Part shown: positions 24,468-32,495 of the stretch, piece by piece | How positions within the stretch are numbered: position 1 is the first letter of the stretch | How the letters are laid out: every line of letters begins with the position of its first letter | Source of the DNA: Candidatus Nitrosopumilus sp. | GTDB taxonomy: Archaea; Thermoproteota; Nitrososphaeria; Nitrososphaerales; Nitrosopumilaceae | DNA length: 36,001 nucleotides | Reading direction: 5' to 3' | NCBI GenBank assembly: GCA_029863275.1 | Contig: JAOTVS010000013.1 | Coordinates: 1 to 36,001, forward strand | Made by a program: the position numbers and the translations under genes | The notes under the pieces: generated by a model | Told to the model about the DNA's origin: nothing | The model's database searches: none | The model's input: the letters and a program-made list of their open reading frames with translations, nothing else

Positions 24468-24565
24468 ATTAACCTTTAATGAATTCTTTATGAAAAACAA
24501 TATTTAAAATATTTAATCCTAAAAAGAGTGGTATTGATTATTAAATAATTTGTAGATATTATGAT

Positions 24566-25126
24566 TTAATCATAAATCATAAGATCTTTTTCTTCAAGCA
24601 AGCTATGAAGTAAATTAACTGAACGGTAAACATCTTTTTCTGTTTTACCTCCAGTACAAACAAGTTTTCCTGATGAGAATACAAGAATTACTGTTTTAGG
24701 ATCAAGCATTCTATGAATCAACCCTGGGAATTGTTCTGGTTCATACATACTTCTAGGTAGTGTTCTGGCAGCTTTTTCTAGATGTACTTTGCCACCAAGA
24801 TTAATCGATGAGACTATATTTTGCACGGTGACAACTGCATTTTTTTTAATTTTGATTCCACCTTTTCTCAATTTCTGAACTACAGTATTTACTGCTTTTA
24901 CTGCCATTTCTTCTGATTTTGAACCAGTGCAAACCATCTTTCCAGAGGTGAAAAGAAGAGTTGCAGTCTTAGGGGTTTTTAGTCTAAATACGGCTCCTGG
25001 AAATTGTTCAGGATGATATTCCACATCGGGGAATTTTTTAGTAATATCATTAAGATCTAATTTTTGGTCAATAGTTGCAGAGGCCACAACATTGACAATA
25101 TCTACTAAAGGTTTGGTTTGAGTCAT
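24566..25126 (-). CDS. tbp: TATA-box binding protein
   Basis: This 186-residue protein has the two direct repeats of the TBP saddle: first IVNVVASATIDQKLDL with FPGAVFRLKTPK and FTSGKMVCTGSKSEE, second VQNIVSSINLGGKVHL with FPGLIHRMLDPK and FSSGKLVCTGGKTEKD. It binds the TATA box and recruits TFB. ATG 25126 gives a normal length. It is convergent with tfb. Confidence 0.97.
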   Translation of the reverse strand: MTQTKPLVDIVNVVASATIDQKLDLNDITKKFPDVEYHPEQFPGAVFRLKTPKTATLLFTSGKMVCTGSKSEEMAVKAVNTVVQKLRKGGIKIKKNAVVTVQNIVSSINLGGKVHLEKAARTLPRSMYEPEQFPGLIHRMLDPKTVILVFSSGKLVCTGGKTEKDVYRSVNLLHSLLEEKDLMIYD

Positions 25127-25250
25127 GATTTTTCTCTGGTAAACTCATGTAATTTATAACAATCACTTGGTTTTAGGCACAAAAGAGGTTTATTAGACAG
25201 AAACTAACTATAAGTGAATTTTTATAGGATTAATTTAGGCAAAGTAACCA

Positions 25251-25733
25251 CTAGGCATAAAAACTAGAATCAGTTTGTACAACTTCATTTGTGGATAAAT
25301 TACCATGTTTTCTTATGAGGGCTAAAACCAACCCAACGGTTTCGAGGATCTTATTTGCTGAATCAAGGAGCTGTTGTGGAGTAATATCTCCGTATAATTT
25401 TTTAATAATAGATATCGATTTCATCGATTTTAAATTTGGAGAAATCATTACTGAGACATGCGGTAATGCTTTAGTCACAATATCAAATTCATTCATAAAT
25501 TCATTATGAAAATTATTTTTCATAAAGGCTTGTTTGACATCTTCTCCTAGATTCATGTGTAAAAATAATTCAATAGTATCGAGGCCTTTAAGATGTGCGA
25601 TTCCAACACCTAATTTAGTACCATTAAATTTTTCGCATATTAAAATCCAATCTAATTGAGGGTTAGGAGGAATTACTTTAGATGATATAGCATTATCGTC
25701 TAAAATTTTTCTAATTTCCTCTAGACTAGGCAT
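25251..25733 (-). CDS. hypothetical protein
   Basis: This 160-residue soluble protein from ATG 25733 begins PSLEEIRKILDDNAISSKVI and has an alpha/beta layout (DWILICEKFNGTKLGVGIAH; HVSVMISPNLKSMKSISII). A C-terminal helix (LLDSANKILETVGLVLALIR) follows. No catalytic motif or family is recognised. It lies upstream of tbp on the same strand, 124 bases away. Confidence 0.6.
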   Translation of the reverse strand: MPSLEEIRKILDDNAISSKVIPPNPQLDWILICEKFNGTKLGVGIAHLKGLDTIELFLHMNLGEDVKQAFMKNNFHNEFMNEFDIVTKALPHVSVMISPNLKSMKSISIIKKLYGDITPQQLLDSANKILETVGLVLALIRKHGNLSTNEVVQTDSSFYA

Positions 25734-26429
25734 ATTTATTTGGATAGTTGTTTAGATTTAAAATATACGATTCATGATTTGTCGTATTAATATGGATGCA
25801 AAAAGGCTTGTGTTATTCTAAAAATCATAGATTTGATTACATGAATTTATGCAAAAATTAATTTGGATATCCTTGTTATGAAGCACAATTTGGGTTTGAG
25901 GTTTACGTTAGTTAGAATTTTAATTTAGAATAAATTTTTACATATTATCTCCAGATTTAATTGATTAAAATAAAATCGAACTCTATTCAAATTTTAAATT
26001 CAAGATTTTTGATAAAGTTTCTGGAAAAAAATCGGACGCGACAAAACTACACACAATAACGAATTTCGCCCGATTTTCCAGTGTTTCCAATGTGTAAACA
26101 TTGAATTTAAAATGTTTCAATTGTATGAATATTGTATTACAGTTCAATCAAAACTATTTAAAATTCAAAGAAAATAATTTCATTAATTTTTTTAAAATCA
26201 AAGCGTGAAAATATTTTAAAAATCATTGTAAAAAAGTCAAGTTCCAGAATCTCTTTAATCTGTAACCAGAGTTTAAGACCAAAACCTATTCAGTTTTTGA
26301 TGAGAACTCGTTTGACTTTTCTGATTATTAGTATGGCACAAAAATACTTAAGGATATTTCTTTGTCAAGAATGCCTATTACAAATTAGAATGACACTCCT
26401 AAAATACCAGGGTATTAAAAACAAAACAA
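25734..26429. other. gene-free interval of about 700 bases
   Basis: Neither strand has a convincing frame here. A 35-codon plus-strand frame from ATG 26333 with a CX2C-like LCQEC segment overlaps the next gene and is weak. The main content is the inverted-repeat region at 26021-26103. Confidence 0.5.
26021..26103. other. intergenic stem-loop region
   Basis: CTGGAAAAAAATCGG (26021-26035) pairs with CCGATTTTCCAG (26070-26081) over 12 base pairs with an AAA bulge. The loop is relatively GC-rich and contains the small hairpin CGAATTTCG. Directly after it CAATGT-GTAA-ACATTG (26088-26103) forms a second hairpin with a GNRA-type loop. Two adjacent stems in gene-free DNA suggest an RNA element or a regulatory site. 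Confidence 0.4.
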
Positions 26430-26783
26430 TTGTCATTTAACAAAAAACCATTTAGGAAATTTCAAAGAAAGGCAAAATCTCAAACTACAGAAGAAAAAAT
26501 TAAGGAGTTTGTTATACGTAATTCAAAAAATGGTTATTTTACAAAGGTCTCAACCCTATCGTATAAATTTGAAATTTCATCAGGTAGATCTTGGGAAATT
26601 GTAGGAGATTTGCTAGATGAAGGATCTATTGAATCGGTTCATGATCAAAATAGTGGAGAAATGAAACTATGTGAAACTGGAAAAACTTACCTTATCTTAG
26701 ATTTAGAATTAAAAAGAAAACGAGAAAAATTCAAAGAGTTGAAAAAAATCAAAAAAAAATCTAAAAATAAGGAAATAAAATAG
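26430..26783 (+). CDS. basic winged-helix-like protein
   Basis: This 117-residue protein starts at TTG 26430. Residues about 20-80 read as a winged helix (EEKIKEFVIRNSKNGYFTKV, then SSGRSWEIVGDLLDEGSIES), and the last 30 residues are almost all lysine, arginine and glutamate in a helix. Such a tail suggests DNA or RNA binding. No named family is recognised. Confidence 0.6.
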   Translation: MSFNKKPFRKFQRKAKSQTTEEKIKEFVIRNSKNGYFTKVSTLSYKFEISSGRSWEIVGDLLDEGSIESVHDQNSGEMKLCETGKTYLILDLELKRKREKFKELKKIKKKSKNKEIK

Positions 26784-26970
26784 TTACTAATCAATAAAAA
26801 TATTTTTAAAAATCCATCATTTGAATCAAAAATAAGTAAAGAAATCTAAAAAAGTCCTGACAGGTTACATTTACTAATTTAGAAATCTGAGCTTTTTCAT
26901 TTTCTAAAAATTTATCTTGAGTATTGACATTATTAGATAATTTTATTTTCATAGAAATAACAAAAGGTAC

Positions 26971-27294
26971 ATGATTAAATTATCAAATGAAGATAAAATT
27001 GAAATTAATAGAATCATAAAATCCATTCAAGGAAGACTAGATGAAAAGTTGATTAAATTAATTATGAATTTAATTTTTAAAACTAGGATTAAAATTAAAA
27101 AAGAAGACTTTCAATTATATTCATCTAATGTCGATGAAATACCTGATAAATCATTAATTTCATTTTCAGTAGGGAGTTCTTTTGGACAAATATTTCAAAT
27201 TTCTTTAGATTTAGCAAAGAAAATGAATTTAAATTTAGATAATAGACAGAAAAGAATTTTGCGCGAATTTGTTTTTTTTTCTAGTTTTGTTTAA
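26971..27294 (+). CDS. hypothetical helical protein
   Basis: This 107-residue protein starts at ATG 26971 and is helical and charged, with a middle strand region (SLISFSVGSSFGQIF). A C-terminal LDNRQKRILREFVFF segment is basic. It has no cysteine. No family is recognised. It is convergent with the pentapeptide-repeat gene, 40 bases away. Confidence 0.5.
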   Translation: MIKLSNEDKIEINRIIKSIQGRLDEKLIKLIMNLIFKTRIKIKKEDFQLYSSNVDEIPDKSLISFSVGSSFGQIFQISLDLAKKMNLNLDNRQKRILREFVFFSSFV

Positions 27295-27334
27295 ATTTGG
27301 AAAAGAGGTAGTACAGAAATAACAGGACTAGGAT

Positions 27335-27835
27335 TTACCAGAAAATACCATACTTCTTTAAATTCAATTTAGCGTTATTGTCTGATATTGTATCAATTGT
27401 GTTTTTATCATAGTAAGTGTTTGAAAATACAGTATTTTCCATCAGAGAACCCTCAAAATTATTATTTTTTAAATATGCTCCACTAAGGTCTACGTTGCTC
27501 AAATCACTGCTTCTCAGATCAGTATTAAATAAATCAGCTCCTTTCAAATCTGCACCCTGCAAATCTACTCCATACATATCAGCATCCCAAATTTTTGCTT
27601 CTCTTAAGTCTGCTCCACGTAAATCAGATCCACGAAATTTAACATTAAATAAAATTCCATTTCTAAGTTTGGATTTACTCAAATCTGCCCCACTAAGGTC
27701 AGCATTGTGGATATCTGCACCATTAAGGTCTGCCCCACTCAAAAAAGCGTCAGAAAGGTCTTTACCAACCAAATCTTCGTATTTAAAATCAATATTCTTG
27801 AAATTTCGTTTTTTAAAGACATCTGATACATCCAT
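27335..27835 (-). CDS. pentapeptide-repeat protein
   Basis: This 166-residue protein is built mostly of A(D/N)LXX pentapeptides from about residue 25 to 135 (for example LSGADLNGADIHNADLSGAD). These form a right-handed beta helix. In bacteria some members mimic DNA and protect gyrase, while the role here is unknown. It has no signal peptide. The long plus-strand frame over the same bases is a shadow of the repeat. Confidence 0.9.
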   Translation of the reverse strand: MDVSDVFKKRNFKNIDFKYEDLVGKDLSDAFLSGADLNGADIHNADLSGADLSKSKLRNGILFNVKFRGSDLRGADLREAKIWDADMYGVDLQGADLKGADLFNTDLRSSDLSNVDLSGAYLKNNNFEGSLMENTVFSNTYYDKNTIDTISDNNAKLNLKKYGIFW

Positions 27836-27965
27836 CTTAATTTATCTAGTAAAACCCAGATAAAATATTCATAGTTTTGAAAATTTTAGCTTAAATTGAG
27901 AATAAATTTTCAATAAAACTGATTTTCTAAGGGTATTTTAAGATCCTAGAGAAAAACAATATGAT

Positions 27966-28322
27966 TTGTCTGATGTAAAATTACATGGTTCGGGTGGCTA
28001 CATTGTAGCAGAAATAACTCAGGAGCAAACAAAAAAAGCTGATTTAGGAGTTGGTAAATTATTTCTTGCACCCTTAGGAAAACTTGAAGAGCAACAAATG
28101 AAAAAGCATTATTGTAAAATTTGTGAGGAGGAATTTAGCAATCCACCAAAAATCCAACTTGAAGAAAATAACCGTGAAGAAGTGGCCGATAATTTAGTGT
28201 TAGTGGAGAGAGGGCAATACACATGTCAAAAGTGTAATGGCGTTATTGGTGAATATAGGGTGTTTGAAAAGCAAGAGGAGTCTGGCGAAATAGGACAGGC
28301 CAAAGCTCAAGAAAAATCCTAA
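27966..28322 (+). CDS. zinc-ribbon-like protein, unknown
   Basis: This 118-residue protein starts at TTG 27966. CX2C pairs at C50/C53 and C87/C90 should bind one zinc, with a long glutamate-rich insertion between them. The N-terminal part (GGYIVAEITQEQTKKADLG) is glycine- and strand-rich and the tail is acidic. It may be a conserved lineage protein; I cannot name a function. Confidence 0.6.
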   Translation: MSDVKLHGSGGYIVAEITQEQTKKADLGVGKLFLAPLGKLEEQQMKKHYCKICEEEFSNPPKIQLEENNREEVADNLVLVERGQYTCQKCNGVIGEYRVFEKQEESGEIGQAKAQEKS

Positions 28323-28393
28323 TTTTTATTTAATTAATTTTTTTGGTATTGATGATATAGTATAAAACCAATAATTTACCATTAAAATAGAAT

Positions 28394-28912
28394 TTATCTT
28401 TTCTTTGAACCTTTAAGGATTAATTTGAAAATCCAGATAATTGATTCATTTCCAAGATAATTAGTAAATTTGTGTAATCGAGTATCAAATTCATCTTCGT
28501 TGCAATCTTTATTTTTTGCAAAAAATTCTTTAATTAATTTCTTTAATTCCCCATCTCCCACAGAATCATCAATTATTGTATTTAACATGGATTCATCTTT
28601 AGAGGTATGAAATAAAGATGAGAGTTGTTTTCTGAATTCCATTATTCCTGATTCAGTAATAAAAAGATGATATTTTGTGCCTGCCCTATATGTTCCAAAA
28701 GCCTCTTTAAAATATCCTGCCCGAATAAATCTAGTCACCATATAATGAAGATGTGTCTGTGTCGGAAGTGTCCTTAGAAGAGTTTGGGGGATGTCTTCTA
28801 GTAATTCACTGGCAACTACTGACTGGTCGCGTCGGTGATAATAGAGATAGGTAAGTAACCAAATCTCCATTTCTGGATTTTCATATTCCATGGGATCTAC
28901 ACTCATCAACAT
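28394..28912 (-). CDS. winged-helix protein, PadR-like in layout
   Basis: This 172-residue protein has a helical N-terminal domain with a likely winged helix (LLTYLYYHRRDQSVVASELL, then THLHYMVTRFIRAGYFKEAF and YHLFITESG). The rest is a charged helical domain. ATG 28912 is used; ATG at 28891 is an alternative. The wing-like YRAGTKYHLFITESG supports DNA binding. The target is unknown. Confidence 0.6.
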   Translation of the reverse strand: MLMSVDPMEYENPEMEIWLLTYLYYHRRDQSVVASELLEDIPQTLLRTLPTQTHLHYMVTRFIRAGYFKEAFGTYRAGTKYHLFITESGIMEFRKQLSSLFHTSKDESMLNTIIDDSVGDGELKKLIKEFFAKNKDCNEDEFDTRLHKFTNYLGNESIIWIFKLILKGSKKR

Positions 28913-29024
28913 TTTGGAGATATATCTAAAATATAGATGTGCCAGTGTGGCAAGAGGTGCTCACTTGACATTTTTTTAAAAAAAGATTATTGAGATTAAA
29001 TTAATCTATAATTATGTCGAGAGG

Positions 29025-29120
29025 TCAAACCTCTTTAGACCATTCTCGTTTTTTACACTCTATGCAAAAAAGATTCAGGTTTGACTGTTTTTTGCCACAA
29101 TACATGCAACGACTTAACAA
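29025..29120 (-). CDS. zinc-ribbon micro-protein, 31 residues
   Basis: From TTG 29120 the minus strand encodes C5-X2-C8-X10-C19-X2-C22 in 31 residues, a compact zinc ribbon followed by a basic/aromatic tail (KKREWSKEV). A second TTG at 29132 would add four residues. The four-cysteine pattern is unlikely by chance. A plus-strand micro-frame (29120-29203) overlaps its start region. Confidence 0.55.
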   Translation of the reverse strand: MLSRCMYCGKKQSNLNLFCIECKKREWSKEV

Positions 29121-29229
29121 TGAATATGTCAATATTTACCCTCGATGAATCAAATTATAATGGATATGTAGTTCAATATGGAAAACATTGTGAAAAAATC
29201 TAGCATGTGAACTTTATTCGAAATAATAA

Positions 29230-29289
29230 CCACACCATACAAAAATGAAAATTTTATCGAGTTTTCTATAAATATTGAACTTGGTGTGG
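29230..29289. repeat. 8-bp inverted repeat with 44-base loop
   Basis: CCACACCA (29230-29237) and TGGTGTGG (29282-29289) are exact inverted copies in gene-free AT-rich DNA. They lie 54 bases before the gene at 29343 and may form an RNA stem or operator. Confidence 0.35.
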
Positions 29290-29342
29290 CTAGTAATACA
29301 ATAACCAATGCATTATAATCATTTTTCACCTATTTTCAAAAC

Positions 29343-29474
29343 ATGATAATTATATGCACACATTGTAAAAAGAATCTTAGATTTGATGTTGCAAGAATAA
29401 TTTATGAAAGATGGTATCATAAAAGATGTTTGTTTCATATTGCATATCTTGTCAAATTAGACAGATTTTTCTAA
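29343..29474 (+). CDS. Cys/His micro-protein, 43 residues
   Basis: ATG 29343 encodes C5-X2-C8 followed 17 residues later by H26-X2-C29 and a further H32. This C2HC pattern resembles half a LIM or PARP-type finger. The rest is basic and hydrophobic (YLVKLDRFF). It is followed 32 bases later by another zinc-finger gene on the same strand. Confidence 0.6.
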   Translation: MIIICTHCKKNLRFDVARIIYERWYHKRCLFHIAYLVKLDRFF

Positions 29475-29506
29475 AGGTTTAATTTTTCTAAAAGCAGATA
29501 AATTTA

Positions 29507-29653
29507 ATGATTCAATGTAAAATTTGTGGTACACCATTAGGAAAAGGGCCCAACACTCAAGATCTGGAAACTCATTGGAAAAAATATCATTTGTGGCATT
29601 GGGAAAAAAATCAAGATAAGACTCCAGAGGACGCATTACTCAAAAAAAGGTAA
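29507..29653 (+). CDS. C2H2-type zinc-finger micro-protein, 48 residues
   Basis: ATG 29507 encodes C4-X2-C7-X15-H23-X4-H28 (CKICGTPLGKGP, then LETHWKKYH). The spacing is a lengthened C2H2 finger. A tryptophan-rich helix and a basic tail follow. It lies 32 bases behind the previous Cys/His gene and may be co-expressed with it. Confidence 0.65.
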   Translation: MIQCKICGTPLGKGPNTQDLETHWKKYHLWHWEKNQDKTPEDALLKKR

Positions 29654-29804
29654 ATATTCTATCAATACCATATAAAGTTGCACAAGTATGAATAAAGTTG
29701 GTTTGATGATTGGAAAATGAAATTATTTTAGTCAACACATTTTATCAAAGTTTAGGTTTTAAAAAAAGTGAAACTCTAAATTTCAGTCTTTTTTAAGAAC
29801 AATT

Positions 29805-29885
29805 ATGAAATTAGGTTTTTACATTTCTATGGGAGTTGCAATTGCCGGTCTAGTTGTGGGTTTTATTTTATTATATGATATTTAG
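29805..29885 (+). CDS. 26-residue single-helix membrane peptide
   Basis: ATG 29805 encodes a short peptide whose residues 4-23 are one membrane helix (GFYISMGVAIAGLVVGFILL). It could be a small membrane-protein regulator or subunit. Only the clean hydrophobic segment supports it. Confidence 0.35.
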   Translation: MKLGFYISMGVAIAGLVVGFILLYDI

Positions 29886-30028
29886 AAAAATAAAAAATCC
29901 CCATTTTAGAACAATATGGAAATAAAAATCTTCGAACAGATATTATGAAATTCTAATAAAGGAAATAAATAAATAATTTTTTAGATTTATCATAAAATAC
30001 CCGTCTTGGATTTGCAGTCGTTTATAGC

Positions 30029-30070
30029 ATGTTTGGACTCCTAACCGAAGGCGTGTATCCCTACATGTAG
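30029..30070 (+). other. short protein-like frame, probable gene remnant
   Basis: A frame open from about 29999 reads LGFAVVYSMFGLLTEGVYPYM before TAG at 30068-30070, with its only ATG at 30029. It looks like the C-terminal end of a membrane protein. No start of usable length exists, so it may be a remnant. Confidence 0.15.
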
Positions 30071-30186
30071 AATTTCTATAAAACAATATCATCAAGAATT
30101 CTAAACAGTCGTTTAATCATCAACAATATTTTAAACGAATTTCAATTTATTAACAAAATTAAAATTCTTAGCCATAAATTAACATC

Positions 30187-30396
30187 ATGGTGAAATGTCC
30201 TACATGTAAATTATCAATGGATTCCCATTCAACTTTTGAGTTAATGGAATGCTGTATGAAGCAAGTAGGTGAGGATGTAAATATCGAGGATACTGAATAT
30301 TCATGCCCAAATTGCAAACATCAAATCAAAAAGCACTCAAATCAGGAACTAGCTGAGTGTACCATAGCATTTTTGAAATCAGGAATTCAAAAATAA
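30187..30396 (+). CDS. double CCHC zinc-finger protein
   Basis: This 69-residue protein contains two copies of C-X2-C-X6-H-X7-C: C4, C7, H14, C22 and C40, C43, H50, C58, exactly 36 residues apart. Each copy continues with a helix holding the last cysteine (FELMECC and QELAECT). An internal duplication is therefore clear. The pattern recalls a zinc knuckle, so nucleic-acid binding is possible. ATG 30187 is the first codon after an AT-rich promoter region. Confidence 0.75.
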   Translation: MVKCPTCKLSMDSHSTFELMECCMKQVGEDVNIEDTEYSCPNCKHQIKKHSNQELAECTIAFLKSGIQK

Positions 30397-30505
30397 TTCA
30401 AAAAATTTTTAACTTTTTGAATAAATTAAGTTCAAAAATATTAGATAAAATCTGTAACTCTATCTGGACATGATTTTATATTGATCAATGAAATGTCTTA
30501 GGGTA

Positions 30506-30712
30506 ATGTCTGAAGAAAATACTGAAAAGCCAAAAAATAAAATTGTTTTTGTAACACTAAAAATGCCAGATGGTAAAGAACATGAGATACCACTTCCAGC
30601 TAAAGTTTTTAGTTCTGGTAGAGAGGGGTTTTATGCTCAAATTCCAGCCCTAGTATATGATAACGAAGTATATGGGGGACAAATTCAAGTTTGGAAAAAA
30701 ACACCCAAATAA
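30506..30712 (+). CDS. small beta-rich protein, unknown
   Basis: I start this protein at ATG 30506 (68 residues), because the box TTTTATATTG at about 30474-30483 would put the transcript start near 30503; an in-frame ATG at 30488 would lie too close to the box. It has two strands, KIVFVTLKMPDGKEHEIPLP and FYAQIPALVYDNEVYGGQIQ, and a basic end. It is likely a small beta-barrel. No family is named. Confidence 0.6.
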   Translation: MSEENTEKPKNKIVFVTLKMPDGKEHEIPLPAKVFSSGREGFYAQIPALVYDNEVYGGQIQVWKKTPK

Positions 30713-31099
30713 AAAATTTATTCATATACATTACGTCAAAACGTTATCCTCTCAACAAAAATTCATTTTCAAAAAAATAATTGTTGTAAATTAAATAATA
30801 AGATCTAATTATCGGAAGGGTAAGAAAACAATACTCTTGTCTGTTAGGGAAGAAATTGGCGCAGGACTATCAAATAAAAATTTTAGATTTATCATGAAAG
30901 TGTTAATAGTGGATAACAAACAAAATATTTCCAATCCACTCTCAACATTTCTTAAAGTCAAGGGCTTTGAAAATGTAGTAACAAATGACGAAAAAAAGGA
31001 TTTGATTAGAGTAAAGGTGAGAAATTTGAAATCACTAGTTGAGGAAATTTATGAATTTAGGAAATTTTTGAATTTAAAAAAAATATCCCCTCAAAAATT

Positions 31100-31219
31100 T
31101 TATTTTTTTGAGGTTCTTTTTACACTGCTTTTCTTTGCTGCAGTCTTCTTTGCTGCAGTCTTCTTTGCTGCAGTCTTCTTTGCAGGTTTTTTAGATCCTG
31201 TAATTTTTTTTGCTGGCAT
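31100..31219 (-). CDS. lysine/alanine-rich histone-H1-like micro-protein
   Basis: ATG 31219 opens a 39-residue frame: PAKKITGSKKPA, then three KKTAA repeats, then KKSSVKRTSKK. Lysine/alanine repeats of this kind occur in H1-like DNA-compacting proteins and as tails of archaeal and bacterial DNA-binding proteins. It is wholly antisense to the hydrophobic end of the plus-strand frame at 30837-31256, which is explained by the repeat. Its role as a chromatin protein is inferred from composition. Confidence 0.6.
   Translation of the reverse strand: MPAKKITGSKKPAKKTAAKKTAAKKTAAKKSSVKRTSKK
31131..31184 (-). repeat. three 15-bp tandem repeats inside the H1-like gene
   Basis: The plus-strand unit TTCTTTGCTGCAGTC occurs three times exactly, followed by a partial copy. 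Each unit encodes one KKTAA block on the minus strand. Perfect repeats can gain or lose units by slippage without changing frame. Confidence 0.85.
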
Positions 31220-31323
31220 AATGAGCAAATTTAATTTCTTAGATTTCTATAGGTAAAATAAAAAAAATAAACAAAATGAGTATTTTTTAAAACATAAATT
31301 TTAAAAAATATTTTTAGAAATTT

Positions 31324-31929
31324 TTAGGAAAACCTGTTTTCAAAAACAATTTCCTCAATGGGTAACTGCCCACCTCTTTGACCGGGAGGCTCTAATGCCT
31401 TTCCAACGACAATCATCATTACGATCAAATGGTCATTTGGGAGATGTATTATTTTGGCTAGCTCATCATATTCAAATCCACTCATCGGACAAGAGTCAAG
31501 ACCCATTTGTTTTGCAGCAAGCATTATAGTCTGAGCAGCAAAACCACAAGATCTCATTGCCTCATCTCTTTTGTTTTGTGAGTTATCAGAATATTTTCTT
31601 TTGAGGGCATTTGCCACATATTCTTGTTTTTCTTTGGGGTAATTTTTCCAATATCTTTTTGGATTATCCATCCATGCGCTAGTATTTCCACATAAAATTA
31701 TGACCAAAGAACCATCAGAAGGTTGGGCTTGATTACGAGCGGCTTTACTGATTTCTTCTTTTATTTTTTGTTCAGAGATTGTAATGAATCTCCAATTTTG
31801 TTGATTGTAACTACTAGGAGACAAAATTGCCAATTCCATTAAAAATTTGATTTCATCAGTAGTCATTTTGTGATTTGGATCAAATTTTTTAATTGCTCGT
31901 CTATTGATTATGGCATCAAAAGTATTCAT
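31324..31929 (-). CDS. nitroreductase-family FMN-dependent oxidoreductase
   Basis: This 201-residue protein has the family layout: N-terminal INRRAIKKFDP (9-18), then LSPSSYNQQNWRF (36-48), which holds FMN, and the C-terminal GKALEPPGQRGG segment. It should reduce nitro-compounds, quinones or flavin using NAD(P)H, as a dimer. ATG 31929 gives the usual N-terminal helix. The physiological substrate is unknown. Confidence 0.92.
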   Translation of the reverse strand: MNTFDAIINRRAIKKFDPNHKMTTDEIKFLMELAILSPSSYNQQNWRFITISEQKIKEEISKAARNQAQPSDGSLVIILCGNTSAWMDNPKRYWKNYPKEKQEYVANALKRKYSDNSQNKRDEAMRSCGFAAQTIMLAAKQMGLDSCPMSGFEYDELAKIIHLPNDHLIVMMIVVGKALEPPGQRGGQLPIEEIVFENRFS

Positions 31930-32077
31930 TAGTTATCCAATTTGATCAGTTTATTTTCGTAATTTATTTGATTAAAGTACACATCTAACATGGAATTTAG
32001 AATTCATTCATATTTATCCAAAGCAAATCAATAAAACTAATCATTTCTACGAAAACAGATAAGATCAAGAAAATAAA

Positions 32078-32428
32078 ATGACTGAATTTAACCATAAACC
32101 CTACACAACAATAATTGTTAGAGATATCATCAAAATGAGTCTAGATGATTTACTCAATATGATGTCAACACTAGAGGCAGGTAATGGATATTGGGCCGAC
32201 GGAGTACTTTTTGCAAGTTTTTCTATGACTGATTCAGAAGAACTAGCTAAAAAGGAGATTCAGGGTGAAACATATCTGGATAAAATTATTTTTGCAAAAT
32301 ATGAAGAATATACAAAAACAGCAAAACTATCTACCAATCTTGAGATTAATATTTTAAATGTACAAAAAAGCCAATTGTATAGAGACCTAGTCGCATGGTT
32401 GAAAAAACAGTCCATATGGAATGAATAG
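32078..32428 (+). CDS. hypothetical protein
   Basis: This 116-residue soluble protein starts at ATG 32078. It has two strands (YTTIIVRDIIKMS, GYWADGVLFASFSMTD) and helices ending in YRDLVAWLKKQSIWNE. It has no cysteine and no membrane segment. It precedes another small gene by 67 bases and may be co-transcribed. No family is recognised. Confidence 0.6.
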   Translation: MTEFNHKPYTTIIVRDIIKMSLDDLLNMMSTLEAGNGYWADGVLFASFSMTDSEELAKKEIQGETYLDKIIFAKYEEYTKTAKLSTNLEINILNVQKSQLYRDLVAWLKKQSIWNE

Positions 32429-32495
32429 ATTAAATTCGGACAAACTGCATATGAACTCTTAATTTCATATAGGAGTTGATATAAAGGAATAACAG

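Larger units (their letters stand above)
30894..31256 (+). pseudogene. remnant of a response-regulator receiver domain
   Basis: MKVLIVDNKQNISNPLSTFL followed by KVKGFENVVTND matches the first strand and helix of CheY-like receivers (usual form KVLIVDDN, helix, KGF). One of the two adjacent acidic residues is missing, and the central strand with the phosphorylated aspartate is absent: the sequence jumps to RVKVRNLKSLVEEIYEFRKF. From about 31100 the frame only reads the antisense of a lysine/alanine-rich gene. So this is a broken copy. The frame could also be begun at 30837, which adds an unrelated leader. Confidence 0.5.

Noticed and set aside
26806-26952. 48-codon minus-strand frame from ATG 26952
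   Set aside because: First half is plausible but the second half is phenylalanine/leucine-rich noise; no motif supports it.
27417-27863. 148-codon plus-strand frame
   Set aside because: Serine/proline/leucine periodicity is the exact antisense of the pentapeptide repeats.
30837-31256. 139-codon plus-strand frame read as one protein with a hydrophobic repeat
   Set aside because: The FFAAV repeats are the antisense of the KKTAA repeats; only the first part resembles a receiver.
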